In this document: one piece after another, positions 15,622-24,187 of the stretch
Numbering within the stretch: position 1 is the first letter of the stretch
Layout of the letters: every line of letters starts with the position of its first letter
Assembly (NCBI RefSeq): GCF_036250695.1
Contig: NZ_CP109427.1
Location: forward strand, 6,138,001-6,202,000
DNA length: 64,000 nucleotides
Direction: 5' to 3'
From: Streptomyces sp. NBC_01497
Lineage (GTDB): Bacteria > Actinomycetota > Actinomycetes > Streptomycetales > Streptomycetaceae
Notes under the pieces: model-generated
Told to the model about the DNA's origin: nothing
Seen by the model: the letters and a program-made list of their open reading frames with translations, nothing else
Databases searched by the model: none
Translations under genes and position numbers: made by a program

Positions 15622-16563
15622 ATGGGACTCACCATCGGCGTCGACATCGGCGGCACGAAGATCGCGGCCGGCGTGGTCGACGAAGAGGGCACCATTCGCG
15701 ATGTGCACAAGGTGCCCACCCCGGACACCGCCGAGAGCATCGTCGACGCGATCTGCTCAGCAGTCTCCGGGGCCGGTAAGGGGCACCAGATCGAGGCCGT
15801 CGGCATCGGCGCCGCCGGTTACGTGGACGACAAGCGCGCGACGGTCCTGTTCGCGCCCAACATCAACTGGCGCCACGAACCGCTCAAGGACAAGGTCGAA
15901 CAGCGGGTCGGCCTGCCGGTGGTCGTCGAGAACGACGCGAACGCCGCCGCCTGGGGCGAGTACAGGTTCGGCGCGGGCCAGGGGCACGACGACGTCATCT
16001 GCATCACGCTCGGCACCGGCCTCGGCGGCGGTGTGATCATCGGCAACAAGCTGCGGCGCGGTCGGTTCGGCGTCGCGGCCGAGGTCGGCCACATCCGGGT
16101 GGTCCCGGACGGGCTGCTCTGCGGCTGCGGCAGCCAGGGCTGCTGGGAGCAGTACGCGTCGGGCCGCGCGCTCGTGCGGTACGCGCGTCAGCGGGCCAAC
16201 GCGCAGCCGGAGAACGCGGAGGCGCTCCTCGCGCTGGGCGACGGCACCCCGGAGGGCATCCAGGGCCGGCACGTCAGCGAGGCGGCCCGGCAGGGCGACC
16301 CGGTCGCCGTCGACTCGTTCCGCGAGCTGGCGCGCTGGGTGGGCAGCGGTCTCGCCGACCTGGCCTCGCTGTTCGACCCGTCGGCGTTCATCATCGGCGG
16401 CGGCGTCTCGGACGAGGGCGAGCTGGTCCTCGACCCGATCCGCAAGTCGTTCAGGCGGTGGCTGGTCGGCGGCGAGTGGCGCCCGCACGCGCAGGTCCTC
16501 GCGGCCCAGCTCGGCGGCTCCGCCGGCCTGGTCGGTGCCGCGGACCTGGCCCGTCAGGGCTGA
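15622..16563 (+). CDS. glkA: ROK-family glucokinase
   Basis: A 313-residue ATP:glucose phosphotransferase. VDIGGTKIAAG is the phosphate-1 loop, ENDANAAAWGEY holds the catalytic Asp, LGTGLGGGVI is the phosphate-2 motif, and CGCGSQGCWE (Cys167, 169, 174) with the preceding EVGHI His forms the ROK zinc site. Length and sequence fit the Streptomyces GlkA family, which phosphorylates glucose and is also required for carbon catabolite repression in S. coelicolor. GAGGGA precedes the ATG. It follows the DUF5304 gene with its own promoter-like hexamer and ends at a strong hairpin (16582-16624). Confidence 0.95.
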   Translation: MGLTIGVDIGGTKIAAGVVDEEGTIRDVHKVPTPDTAESIVDAICSAVSGAGKGHQIEAVGIGAAGYVDDKRATVLFAPNINWRHEPLKDKVEQRVGLPVVVENDANAAAWGEYRFGAGQGHDDVICITLGTGLGGGVIIGNKLRRGRFGVAAEVGHIRVVPDGLLCGCGSQGCWEQYASGRALVRYARQRANAQPENAEALLALGDGTPEGIQGRHVSEAARQGDPVAVDSFRELARWVGSGLADLASLFDPSAFIIGGGVSDEGELVLDPIRKSFRRWLVGGEWRPHAQVLAAQLGGSAGLVGAADLARQG

Positions 16564-16581
16564 TCGTCCCGGTTCGCGCGA

Positions 16582-16624
16582 CTGCCCGCCGTACCCCCGC
16601 TCACCAGGGGGGTACGGCGGGCAG
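16582..16624 (+). terminator. Strong terminator hairpin after glucokinase
   Basis: A perfect 17-bp inverted repeat: the arm starting CTGCCCGCC (16582-16598) pairs with the arm ending GGCGGGCAG (16608-16624) over a 9-nt loop. There is no U-tract, as is usual in Streptomyces. Confidence 0.8.
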
Positions 16625-16643
16625 CCGCGTCGAGGGGCTCCCG

Positions 16644-16649
16644 TAGGGT
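16644..16649 (+). promoter_or_regulatory. -10 hexamer, leaderless EEP-family transcript
   Basis: TAGGGT lies 6 nt before the ATG at 16656. Confidence 0.5.
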
Positions 16650-16655
16650 GTGCGC

Positions 16656-17408
16656 ATGGCAATGCCCCCGCTGCCCGACTCCCGTACCGAGCCGGACGGT
16701 TCGGCCGTGATCCGAGTGCTCAGTTACAACATCCGCTCGATGCGCGACGACCGTGCTGCCCTGGCACGCGTGATCAGGGCCTGCGAGCCCGACCTGGTCT
16801 GCATCCAGGAGGCTCCCCGCTTCTTCCGCTGGCGCAAGTACGCGTCCCGGCTGGCCCGCGCGACGGACCTCGTCGTCCTCGGTGGCGGCGCCCCCGCCGC
16901 GGGACCGCTGCTCCTGTGCTCGCTGCGCGCCACGGTCGTATCGACCGAGGACGTCCTGCTGCCGCTGACCCCCGGCCTGCACCGGCGGGGCTTCGCCACG
17001 GCGGTCGTACGGTTCGGGCGGGCGCGCCTCGGCGTGGTGAGCTGCCACCTCAGCCTGCGGGCGGGGGAGCGGCTGGAGCAGGCGGGCATGCTGCTCGACC
17101 GGCTGAAGGCGCTCGACGCGCCGCACTCGATCGCGGCCGGCGACATCAACGAGCGCCCGTCGGGGCGCGCCTTCCGTCTGCTGGCGGACCAGCTCCAGGA
17201 CGGCTGGTCGGTGGCGCCGTGGGGCAGTGAGCACACCCACGGCGCACCCACACCCCGGCAGCGGATCGACGCGATCTTCGCGACGCCCGGCATCGAGGTC
17301 CTCACCTGCGGGGTACCGACGGGCCTGCCCGGCCTGAGCGAGTCGGACCTGCGCGGCGGGAGCGACCACCTCCCGGTCCTGGCGACGCTGCGGGTCCCGG
17401 CCCCCTGA
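16656..17408 (+). CDS. Endonuclease/exonuclease/phosphatase (EEP) family hydrolase
   Basis: A 250-residue member of the DNase I/sphingomyelinase superfamily. Motifs in order are VLSYNIRSM (Asn), VCIQEAP (metal-binding Glu), SCHLS (His), AAGDINERP (D-x-N) and a terminal GGSDHLPVLA (S-D-H). No signal peptide or membrane segment is seen, so it is probably cytosolic. The substrate (DNA, phosphoinositide, sphingomyelin or other phosphodiester) cannot be deduced. ATG 16656 is chosen since the -10 hexamer predicts a leaderless mRNA there; GTG 16650 is an alternative. It ends before a shared convergent spacer with a hairpin. Confidence 0.9.
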   Translation: MAMPPLPDSRTEPDGSAVIRVLSYNIRSMRDDRAALARVIRACEPDLVCIQEAPRFFRWRKYASRLARATDLVVLGGGAPAAGPLLLCSLRATVVSTEDVLLPLTPGLHRRGFATAVVRFGRARLGVVSCHLSLRAGERLEQAGMLLDRLKALDAPHSIAAGDINERPSGRAFRLLADQLQDGWSVAPWGSEHTHGAPTPRQRIDAIFATPGIEVLTCGVPTGLPGLSESDLRGGSDHLPVLATLRVPAP

Positions 17409-17425
17409 CGCGGGGCTCCCCCGTC

Positions 17426-17455
17426 GCGGGCAGGCCGCTCATGCGGCCTGCCCGC
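17426..17455. terminator. Bidirectional terminator hairpin
   Basis: A perfect 13-bp stem, GCGGGCAGGCCGC (17426-17438) with GCGGCCTGCCCGC (17443-17455), has a TCAT loop. It lies 17 bp after the EEP gene, in the convergent spacer. Confidence 0.7.
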
Positions 17456-17725
17456 CCGGCTCTCACGAGCGTGCCGCGGGCCGACGGGTGAGGGGCGGCC
17501 GGCCGGACTCACGGGTCGGCGCTGCCGTTCGGGCGTCCGGTACCTCTGCGAGCCGGGGACGGCCTGTGCGTCCGCCGCCGGCGCCGTACCCGTCCGTCGA
17601 AATGCCGTCGTCGGCCCGTACCGGCGCCGCTGCCGAGCCGTACCCGCGGCGGACCCGGCGCCGAAGTGCCGTACCCGGGCCGTGCCGGCGTCCCGGCCGG
17701 CGCCGTCCCCGGGCGCCGGCCGCGC
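17456..17725. other. Non-coding remainder of convergent spacer
   Basis: 270 bp between the terminator and the 3' end of the membrane protein gene. It holds several loosely repeated GC-rich words (CGGCGCCG, GTACCCG) without a regular period. No convincing gene was found; open frames here lack coding character and ribosome-binding sites. Confidence 0.5.
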
Positions 17726-18304
17726 TCAGACCACCGCGCCCCGGCCCGGATCCCCTTCGTCGTCCTCGTCGTCGTGCTGCATCCGCGCGACCAGCGTCGC
17801 GATGCCCCCCAGGAACCCGCCCGCGCACACCGCCGTCAGCCACCACGTCATGTCCCACTGGAACACCACCGCGAGCAGCGCGAGCACCGGACCGCCGATC
17901 GCGCCGAGCCACGCGAACTTCGCCGTCGCGTCCGACTCGGGCAGCGGCGGCGGCTCCGGCGGCACGAAGTGGCCCTCGTCCGGGTCCTCCACGGGCTCGG
18001 CGTCGCGCGGGCCGGCCGGAACCGGAACGCCGACGCCCGGTGCGAACACCACCGAGCCGCCGAGCGCGCGCGGCGGCACCTGCCCGGGGTCGCCCGGATC
18101 GGTCGGGGTCTCGGTCTCGTCCTTCGCCGTGTCCTGCGTCACCCCGCCGCTCTTGCTGTCCAGCGTCGCCAGGTCGTCCACCGACTTGAACGGCTTCGCT
18201 CCCGGCGGGTCCGCGGGCTCGTCGCCGTAGCCCGCGACGATCGCGGCCCAGGCCGCCTCCTCGTCGAGCGGCTGCGGTTCGGGCTCCGCGTCATTCTCAG
18301 CCAC
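17726..18304 (-). CDS. Membrane protein with two C-terminal helices and disordered acidic N-terminus
   Basis: A 192-residue protein not assigned to a named family. Residues 1-115 are acidic, Pro- and Gly-rich and probably disordered, with one short ordered-looking block (EEAAWAAIVAGYGDEP). Two hydrophobic helices follow, near KFAWLGAIGGPVLALLAVVF and WWLTAVCAGGFLGGIATLV, then a short acidic tail (HDDEDDEGD). Start GTG 18304 is chosen for the AAGGGGAG just upstream and because it overlaps the end of the alpha/beta hydrolase gene by 8 bp, so the two are translationally coupled. Similar 'hypothetical membrane proteins' sit here in other Streptomyces; no function can be given. Confidence 0.75.
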   Translation of the reverse strand: MAENDAEPEPQPLDEEAAWAAIVAGYGDEPADPPGAKPFKSVDDLATLDSKSGGVTQDTAKDETETPTDPGDPGQVPPRALGGSVVFAPGVGVPVPAGPRDAEPVEDPDEGHFVPPEPPPLPESDATAKFAWLGAIGGPVLALLAVVFQWDMTWWLTAVCAGGFLGGIATLVARMQHDDEDDEGDPGRGAVV

Positions 18305-19073
18305 CCGTGCTCCCCTTCTGTCCGACACCTGGAGCGAGCCGCGCGACGAACGCCGCGCTCTGTGCGAAGACGCGCTCCGCGTCATGGTCCAACGTCGCCA
18401 CGTGGTAGCTCTGTTCCAGCATCACCTCGCGGACGTCCGCCGAGGAGACACGGCTGAGGATCCGCTCCGCGTCCCAGGCGGGCACGACATGGTCCTGCTT
18501 GCTGCGCAGCAGCAGCAACGGCTGGGTGACCTGCGGCAGTGCCCCGTCCACGAGCGCGAACAGCCGCCGCAGCGAGTACGCCGCGTGCAGCGGCACCCGG
18601 TCGTAGCCGATCTCGTCGCCGCCGCCCTTGGCGATGTCGTTCACCAGGCCCTTGGTCGACGGCACGACATGGCGCAGCACCGGCAGCGCGTGCGCCGCGG
18701 CGCCGTGTACCCGCACGGCGGGATTGACCAGCACCAGCCCGCTGATCTCCGCCCCGTGCTTGGCCGCGAGCCGCAGCGACAGCGCCCCTCCCATCGAGAG
18801 GCCGAAGACGAAGACCCGCTCGCACCGCTCCCGCAGTTCCCCGAGAGCCTGTTCGACGCACGCGTACCAGTCCTGCCAGCCGGTCAGCTGCATGTCCTGC
18901 CACCGCGTGCCGTGTCCGGGCAGCAGGGGAAGCGAGACCGTCAACCCGCGGTCGGCCAGATACTCCCCCCATGGACGCAGGGATTGCGGGGAACCCGTGA
19001 ACCCATGACAGAGAAGGACACCGACATCGCCGCCGTCGTGGCGAAACGGCTCGGCTCCTGGAAGGACCGGCAC
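18297..19073 (-). CDS. Alpha/beta hydrolase (carboxylesterase/monoacylglycerol lipase-like)
   Basis: A 258-residue serine hydrolase. LLCHGFTGSP gives the oxyanion-hole HG, FGLSMGGAL is the nucleophile elbow (G-x-S-x-G), LRSKQDHVVP holds the acid Asp and QSYHVATLDHD the catalytic His. It resembles thermostable carboxylesterases (Est30 type) and monoacylglycerol lipases; substrates are probably short or medium acyl esters. The GTG at 19073 is preferred because AAAGGAG sits at good spacing; longer readings continue into unrelated upstream sequence. The neighbouring divergent acyltransferase suggests a lipid connection, which is only inference. Overlaps the following membrane protein gene by 8 bp. 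Confidence 0.88.
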   Translation of the reverse strand: MPVLPGAEPFRHDGGDVGVLLCHGFTGSPQSLRPWGEYLADRGLTVSLPLLPGHGTRWQDMQLTGWQDWYACVEQALGELRERCERVFVFGLSMGGALSLRLAAKHGAEISGLVLVNPAVRVHGAAAHALPVLRHVVPSTKGLVNDIAKGGGDEIGYDRVPLHAAYSLRRLFALVDGALPQVTQPLLLLRSKQDHVVPAWDAERILSRVSSADVREVMLEQSYHVATLDHDAERVFAQSAAFVARLAPGVGQKGSTGG

Positions 19074-19213
19074 CGGGGTCTCCTTTGGCTGGGAAAGAAG
19101 GGGGACACACGCACGCGCTGGGGTCATCTCACCGTACGCGACCGGACTGACACCGACCAGGCCCTTCGTGCCTCCACGCAGGGAAGCCGCCGTCCTGCCC
19201 GGGGCCGGCGGGT

Positions 19214-19219
19214 TATGGT
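19214..19219 (+). promoter_or_regulatory. -10 hexamer before the PlsC-like gene
   Basis: TATGGT is 28 bp before the TTG at 19248 and leaves a short leader with AGGAGG. Confidence 0.45.
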
Positions 19220-19247
19220 CGACGCCCAGCACACAGGAGGCACCGAG

Positions 19248-19994
19248 TTGATCTACGGCGCGATGAAGGTCTCCCTCGGCGGCTCGCTGAAGCTCGCCTT
19301 CCGACCCTGGGTGGAGGGCATCGAGAACATCCCGTGCGAGGGCCCCGCGATCCTGGCCAGCAACCACCTCTCGTTCTCCGACTCGTTCTTCCTCCCGGCG
19401 GTGCTCGATCGCAAGGTCACCTTCATCGCGAAGGCCGAGTACTTCACCTCGCCCGGGGTCAAGGGCAAGCTGACGGCGGCCTTCTTCAAGGGCATGGGCC
19501 AGCTGCCGGTGGACAGGTCGGGCGCCCGCGGTGCCGGTGAGGCGGCGATCAACAGCGCCCTGAAGGTGCTGGATCGCGGCGACCTGTTCGGCATCTACCC
19601 GGAGGGCACGCGCTCGCCCGACGGCCGCCTCTACCGCGGCAAGCCCGGCGGTCTCGCCCGCGTCGCGCTGCTGAGCGGGGCACCCGTCATCCCCGTGGCG
19701 ATGATCGACACGGAGAAGATCCAGCCGCCGGGCAAGGTCGTCCCGAAGCTGATGCGCCCCGGTATCAGGATCGGCAGGCCCCTGGACTTCACCCGGTACC
19801 TGGGCATGGAGAACGACCGCTTCATCCACAGGTCGGTGACGGACCAGGTGATGTACGAGATCATGAGGCTGTCGGGGCAGGAGTACGTGGACATCTACGC
19901 GACGGCCGCGAAGCGGAGGATCGCGGAGGCGGAGAAGGGCTCGGCGGCCAAGGCCGCTGAGCAGCGGGGCGCGGCGGGGAAGCCGCAGCGCTAG
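19248..19994 (+). CDS. plsC: 1-acyl-sn-glycerol-3-phosphate acyltransferase (PlsC family)
   Basis: A 248-residue acyltransferase. SNHLSFSD is the catalytic NH-x4-D box, FIAKAEYF a substrate-side block, and GIYPEGTRSPDG the EGTR phosphate-binding motif. The enzyme acylates lysophosphatidate or a related acceptor at the membrane in phospholipid synthesis. No long transmembrane helix is obvious; an N-terminal amphipathic stretch may attach it. TTG 19248 is chosen because AGGAGG lies 7 nt upstream; ATG 19263 is the alternative. A plsC-like gene also occupies the matching mycobacterial interval (Rv2182c). Confidence 0.92.
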   Translation: MIYGAMKVSLGGSLKLAFRPWVEGIENIPCEGPAILASNHLSFSDSFFLPAVLDRKVTFIAKAEYFTSPGVKGKLTAAFFKGMGQLPVDRSGARGAGEAAINSALKVLDRGDLFGIYPEGTRSPDGRLYRGKPGGLARVALLSGAPVIPVAMIDTEKIQPPGKVVPKLMRPGIRIGRPLDFTRYLGMENDRFIHRSVTDQVMYEIMRLSGQEYVDIYATAAKRRIAEAEKGSAAKAAEQRGAAGKPQR

Positions 19995-20039
19995 CGGCGC
20001 GGGAAGCGCGGGGACGGCGGGACGGGGGGACCGGGGGAG

Positions 20040-21416
20040 ATGGAGCGGGTCCGGCGCGAGCGCGTCGTGCGGATGTCGGTCGAGGTGCCGCTGTGGCGCG
20101 CGCTCGCCGCCTACCGGCTGCTGACGACGCTCTACACGATCGTCCTGTTCGGCTACGAGCGGCACCGGTACGAGCGGCTCTGGCTCGGTGTCGCCTACCT
20201 CGCCGTCCTGCTCGTCTGGACGGTGGCGACGCTGCCCCGGGTCTCCGGTGTGGCCCGCTGCACCCGCCCGTTCCTGGCCTGCGATCTGACCCTCGCGCTC
20301 GTCGGCATCCTCATCACCCCGCTCGCGGACCAGCAGGCCCGCGGGGCCGACGTGACGACCCTGCCGTCGATATGGACGGCGGGCGCCGTCCTCGCCTTCG
20401 CGCTCAAGGGCGGCTGGCGGCCGGCCCTCGCGGCCTCCACCCTGGTCGCCGTGGCCGACATCGTGGAGCGCGCGCATCCCAGCAAGGACACCCTGCACAA
20501 CGTGGTGCTGGTGTGGATCGCCTCCATCGGCATCGGCTACGTGGTCGAGGTGGCGCGCGCCTCGGAGCGCACGCTCGCCCGGGCCCTGGAGATCGAGGCG
20601 GCGACGCGCGAGCGCGAGCGGCTCGCCCGGGACATCCACGACAGCGTCCTGCAGGTGCTCGCGATGGTGCAGCGGCGCGGCACCGCGCTCGGCGGCGAGG
20701 CCGCCGAACTGGGCAGGATGGCGGGCGAGCAGGAGATCGCCCTGCGGACACTGGTCACCAGCGGGCTGCTGCCCCCCGCGCCCCTGGCGCCGGGCGCGAC
20801 GGAGACACCGGACGGAGCCGACGCCGGAGGTGCGTGGGCGACCCCGCGCGACCCCGGCCCGCCGGATCCGGCCGGGCCGGCCACCCGTACCGCCTCCCCT
20901 GCGGACGGCCAGGCCGAGAGCGCCGGCGGGGCGCCGCGGGCGCGGTCCGTACGCGGGGACGGCCGGGACCCGCGGCCGGACCGGGACGGCGGCGGCGGGA
21001 GCGACCTGCGGGCGCTCCTCGCGCGGTACGCGGGGGCGCGCGTGAGCCTCGCCGAGCCCGGCGCGCCCGTGCTGCTGCCCGCGGCGGCCGCCGCCGAGCT
21101 GGCCGCCGCTGTCGGTGCGGCGCTGGACAATGTCAGGCGGCACGCGGGCGCGGACGCCGGTGCCTGGATCCTCGTCGAGGACGAGCCGGGCCAGGTCATC
21201 GTGACCGTACGGGACGACGGCCCCGGCATCCCCGAGGGACGTCTCGCGCAGGCCGAGGGCGAGGGCAGACTCGGGGTCGCCCAGTCCATCCGCGGCCGGC
21301 TGGCGGACCTCGGCGGCGCCGCGGAGCTGATCTCCGTGCCAGGACAGGGCACGGAAGTGGAGTTGAAGGTTCCACGGCAGGCCGGGGACAAGTCCACACG
21401 GGGGAGAAGGACATGA
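20040..21416 (+). CDS. macS: MacS-like sensor histidine kinase
   Basis: A 458-residue membrane kinase. Four to six hydrophobic segments span residues ~18-175. A dimerisation helix with ARDIHDSVLQVLAMV follows, whose His200 is the phospho-acceptor of the HisKA_3 type. A long disordered linker rich in Pro, Gly, Ala and Asp (about 245-325) precedes a HATPase domain with VGAALDNVRRHAG (N box), VRDDGPGIPEG and RLGVAQSIRGRL. The start is uncertain: ATG 20040 is given, ATG 20073 is in frame. It overlaps macR by ATGA, so they are coupled. By position and family this is the S. coelicolor MacS/MacR pair, linked in the literature to morphogenesis and actinorhodin; the signal is unknown. Confidence 0.87.
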   Translation: MERVRRERVVRMSVEVPLWRALAAYRLLTTLYTIVLFGYERHRYERLWLGVAYLAVLLVWTVATLPRVSGVARCTRPFLACDLTLALVGILITPLADQQARGADVTTLPSIWTAGAVLAFALKGGWRPALAASTLVAVADIVERAHPSKDTLHNVVLVWIASIGIGYVVEVARASERTLARALEIEAATRERERLARDIHDSVLQVLAMVQRRGTALGGEAAELGRMAGEQEIALRTLVTSGLLPPAPLAPGATETPDGADAGGAWATPRDPGPPDPAGPATRTASPADGQAESAGGAPRARSVRGDGRDPRPDRDGGGGSDLRALLARYAGARVSLAEPGAPVLLPAAAAAELAAAVGAALDNVRRHAGADAGAWILVEDEPGQVIVTVRDDGPGIPEGRLAQAEGEGRLGVAQSIRGRLADLGGAAELISVPGQGTEVELKVPRQAGDKSTRGRRT

Positions 21417-22114
21417 GCACACAGGACGCGACGGCACCTGAGCAGGGCAGCGGGGCACCGGTCACGGTGATGGTCGTGGACGACCACCCGATGTGGCGGG
21501 ACGCGGTGGCGCGCGACCTCGCCGAGGCCGGCTACGACGTGGTCGCGACGGCGGGCGAGGGCGCGCAGGCCGTCCGCAGGGCGCGTGCCGCCTGCCCCCA
21601 GGTGCTCGTCCTCGATCTGAACCTGCCGGGACTGCCGGGCGTGCAGGTGTGCAAGGAACTCGTCGGCACACTGCCCGGGCTGCGCGTCCTCGTCCTGTCG
21701 GCGAGCGGTGAACACGCGGACGTACTGGAGGCCGTGAAGTCCGGTGCCACGGGCTACCTGGTGAAGTCCGCGTCCACCGCGGAGCTGATCGAGGCCGTGC
21801 GCAGGACGGCCGTCGGCGACGCGGTCTTCACCCCGGGCCTCGCGGGCCTCGTCCTCGGCGAGTACCGCAGGCTGGCCGCCGGGCCGGGACCCGGCAGGCC
21901 CGACGAGCCGAGGGTGCCGCAGCTGACCGACCGCGAGACGGAGGTGCTGCGCCTCGTCGCCAAGGGCCTGTCGTACAAGCAGATCGCCGAGCGGCTGGTG
22001 ATCTCCCACCGCACGGTGCAGAACCACGTGCAGAACACCCTCGGCAAGCTCCAGCTGCACAACCGGGTCGAGCTGGTGCGGTACGCGATCGAGCGCGGCC
22101 TCGACGACGACTGA
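21413..22114 (+). CDS. macR: MacR-like NarL/LuxR-family response regulator
   Basis: A 233-residue two-domain regulator. The receiver domain has VVDDHP (acidic pocket), VLVLDLNLPG with phospho-acceptor Asp68, LSASG (switch Ser) and YLVKSA (Lys). The C-terminal LuxR-type helix-turn-helix spans about 165-228, with LTDRETEVLRLVAKGLSYKQ and ISHRTVQNHVQNTL as the recognition region. Its ATG overlaps the kinase stop codon, so stoichiometric expression is expected. The output genes are not visible here. Confidence 0.93.
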   Translation: MSTQDATAPEQGSGAPVTVMVVDDHPMWRDAVARDLAEAGYDVVATAGEGAQAVRRARAACPQVLVLDLNLPGLPGVQVCKELVGTLPGLRVLVLSASGEHADVLEAVKSGATGYLVKSASTAELIEAVRRTAVGDAVFTPGLAGLVLGEYRRLAAGPGPGRPDEPRVPQLTDRETEVLRLVAKGLSYKQIAERLVISHRTVQNHVQNTLGKLQLHNRVELVRYAIERGLDDD

Positions 22115-22264
22115 GCGCCGCCCCCCGGGGGGCGTCCTTCGCCCTCCCGGCGCCACGGGGCGGTCCCCGGGAGCCCGTGCGACAGTGGCAGAGAGTGATC
22201 CGAGTCACGTCAGCCACGGTCGCCGGGCAGCCGGCGCACCCCACCGCCGGCGGAGGGAAGTCCC

Positions 22265-23293
22265 ATGCGGGTCGGACTACTGACCGGAGGCGGCGACTGC
22301 CCCGGGCTGAACGCGGTCATCCGCGCTGTGGTGCGCAAGGGCGTGCAGGAGTACGGCTGCACCTTCACGGGGTTCCGGGACGGCTGGCGCGGCCCCCTCG
22401 AAGGCATCGGCCGCCCGCTCGACATCCCGGACGTACGGGGGATCCTGCCGCGCGGCGGCACCATCATCGGCGCCTCACGCACCAACCCGCTCAGCGCGGA
22501 GGACGGCGTGGCACGGATCCGGGAGCACCTGGCGGAGGCGGGGGTCGAGGCGCTGATCGTGGTCGGCGGCGAGGACACGCTCGGTGTCGCCGCCGAACTG
22601 GGCGCGCGGCACGGCATCCCGTGCGTCGGTGTGCCCAAGACCATCGACAACGACCTGTCCGGCACCGATTACACCTTCGGCTTCGACACGGCCGTGGGTG
22701 TCGCGACGGAGGCCGTGGACCGGCTGCACACCACCGCCGAATCACACACACGGGTCCTGGTGTGCGAGGTGATGGGGCGGCACTCGGGCTGGATCGCCCT
22801 GCACGCGGGTCTCGCGGGCGGCGCCAACGCGATCCTCGTCCCGGAGCGGCCCTTCGACGTCGAGGAGGTCTGCGGCTGGGTGAACTCGCGCTTCAGCTCC
22901 TCGGCGGCGCCGATCGTGGTGATCTCCGAGGGGGCGAAGCCGAAGGAGGGCCGGCTCGTCCTCAAGGACGGCTCGACCGACTCGTTCGGCCACGTGCGCC
23001 TGTCCGGGGTGGGCGAGTGGCTCGCCGGGGAGATCGAGGAACGCACCGGTTACGAGGCGCGTACGACGGTGCTCGGCCATGTGCAGCGGGGCGGGACCCC
23101 GAGCGCGTTCGACCGGTGGCTCGCCACCCGGTTCGGGCTGCACGCCATCGAGGCCGTGCGGGACGGCGACTTCGGGACGATGGTCGCGCTGCAGGGCACG
23201 GACATCGTGCGGATCCCGATCGCGGAGGCGGTGGCGACCCTGAAGACGGTGCCGGCGGCGCTGTACGAGGAGGCCGGGGTCTTCTTCGGCTGA
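22265..23293 (+). CDS. pfkA: 6-phosphofructokinase
   Basis: A 342-residue PfkA-family enzyme phosphorylating fructose 6-phosphate to the 1,6-bisphosphate in glycolysis. GGGDCPGLNAVIR starts the phosphoryl-donor site, PKTIDNDL contains the catalytic Asp, and EVMGRHSGWIAL the sugar-phosphate site. The donor-selectivity positions read GGEDT (Asp104) and PKTIDND (Lys125), residues otherwise typical of PPi-dependent enzymes; S. coelicolor PFK with this signature was described as ATP-dependent, so ATP is the better guess. GGAGGGAAG precedes the ATG. Convergent with the GntR gene. Confidence 0.95.
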   Translation: MRVGLLTGGGDCPGLNAVIRAVVRKGVQEYGCTFTGFRDGWRGPLEGIGRPLDIPDVRGILPRGGTIIGASRTNPLSAEDGVARIREHLAEAGVEALIVVGGEDTLGVAAELGARHGIPCVGVPKTIDNDLSGTDYTFGFDTAVGVATEAVDRLHTTAESHTRVLVCEVMGRHSGWIALHAGLAGGANAILVPERPFDVEEVCGWVNSRFSSSAAPIVVISEGAKPKEGRLVLKDGSTDSFGHVRLSGVGEWLAGEIEERTGYEARTTVLGHVQRGGTPSAFDRWLATRFGLHAIEAVRDGDFGTMVALQGTDIVRIPIAEAVATLKTVPAALYEEAGVFFG

Positions 23294-23378
23294 GCCGCCC
23301 GCGACCCGCGCTGCGCCCCGCGCGCGGGCGGCAACCCCTGCGCGCGGGAGCGCGACTTCCGCCGTAGGGCGTCGGTCC

Positions 23379-24110
23379 CTAGCTGTCGGCGGCCAGCTTG
23401 GCCACGCGCGACTCGACGTCGTCGAAGTGCTCCAGGACCGCGCGGCGGGCCGCCTCCGTGTCGCCGGCCCGCAGCGCGCCGACGATGTCGGCGTGCCGGT
23501 GGACGAGGTCGCCGGGGTGTCCGACGGGGCGCAGGTCGGCCCGTACGGTCTGGAAGGCGTCCCAGAACAGCTCGATGAGCTGGGTGGCCAGCTCGTTGCC
23601 CAGCGGTTCGAACAGCATGAGGTGGAAGCGGCGGTCCGCGGCGGCGGTGTCCTGCCCGACGCCCTCCGGGGTCCCGCCGGCGGTGCTCCCGCCGTCCGGG
23701 GCGCCGGAGGCGGCCATCGCGGCGACCTCGGCGTCCAGCCGCTCGAAGAGCGCAGGGTCGGCCAGCTCCACGACGTCGCCGATCAGTCCGGATTCCAGCG
23801 CGCGGCGGACCGCGACCAGTTCGCGCAGCGCACCGGGGTTGCCCCGCACGGCCTGCCGGGTGCGAAAGAGCAGGCCGGGCCCCATGGTGGCGAGCGGGGC
23901 ACTGCCGACGAAGGTTCCGTACCCGTGCCTGATGTCCACGATGCCGCGCGTGTGCAGGGCGCGCAGGGCCTCCCGCACGCTGTTGCGGCCGGCGCCGAGA
24001 CGCTCGATGAGCTGGGTCTCCGCCGGCATGGCCTCGCCGGGGGCGAGGTCCAGCTCGAAGATCAGCTCGGTGATGCGGTCCTCAAGTTGCTGCCGGACTC
24101 CGTACGCCAC
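23379..24110 (-). CDS. GntR-family (FadR-type) transcriptional regulator
   Basis: A 243-residue repressor-like protein. The N-terminal winged helix-turn-helix contains ELDLAPGEAMPAETQLIERLGAGRN (in two parts: APGEAMPAETQL and GAGRNSVREALRAL) and a wing at RHGYGTFVG. The C-terminal FCD-type all-helical domain has RRALESGLIGDVVEL and HLMLFEPLGN, where D/H metal or acid-ligand positions are expected. A Gly/Ala/Ser insert (SGAPDGGSTAGGTPEG) interrupts it. Start GTG 24110 follows GAGGAG by 5 nt. It is divergent from a DapA-family gene, and the shared spacer carries a perfect palindrome (24188-24215), so it most likely represses both and responds to a sugar-acid or related metabolite. Confidence 0.88.
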   Translation of the reverse strand: MAYGVRQQLEDRITELIFELDLAPGEAMPAETQLIERLGAGRNSVREALRALHTRGIVDIRHGYGTFVGSAPLATMGPGLLFRTRQAVRGNPGALRELVAVRRALESGLIGDVVELADPALFERLDAEVAAMAASGAPDGGSTAGGTPEGVGQDTAAADRRFHLMLFEPLGNELATQLIELFWDAFQTVRADLRPVGHPGDLVHRHADIVGALRAGDTEAARRAVLEHFDDVESRVAKLAADS

Positions 24111-24187
24111 GGTCACTCCTCGGCCTGATGGCGGGCCGGCCTCGACGCTCTTGCCTGCCCTCGCCGACGAGTGTAGCGTCGGCACGT

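Noticed and set aside
18297..21458. Very long minus-strand open frame (over 1000 codons)
   Set aside because: Only its last 258 codons (alpha/beta hydrolase) are coding. The rest is antisense to the acyltransferase and histidine kinase genes, an artefact of high GC in third positions.
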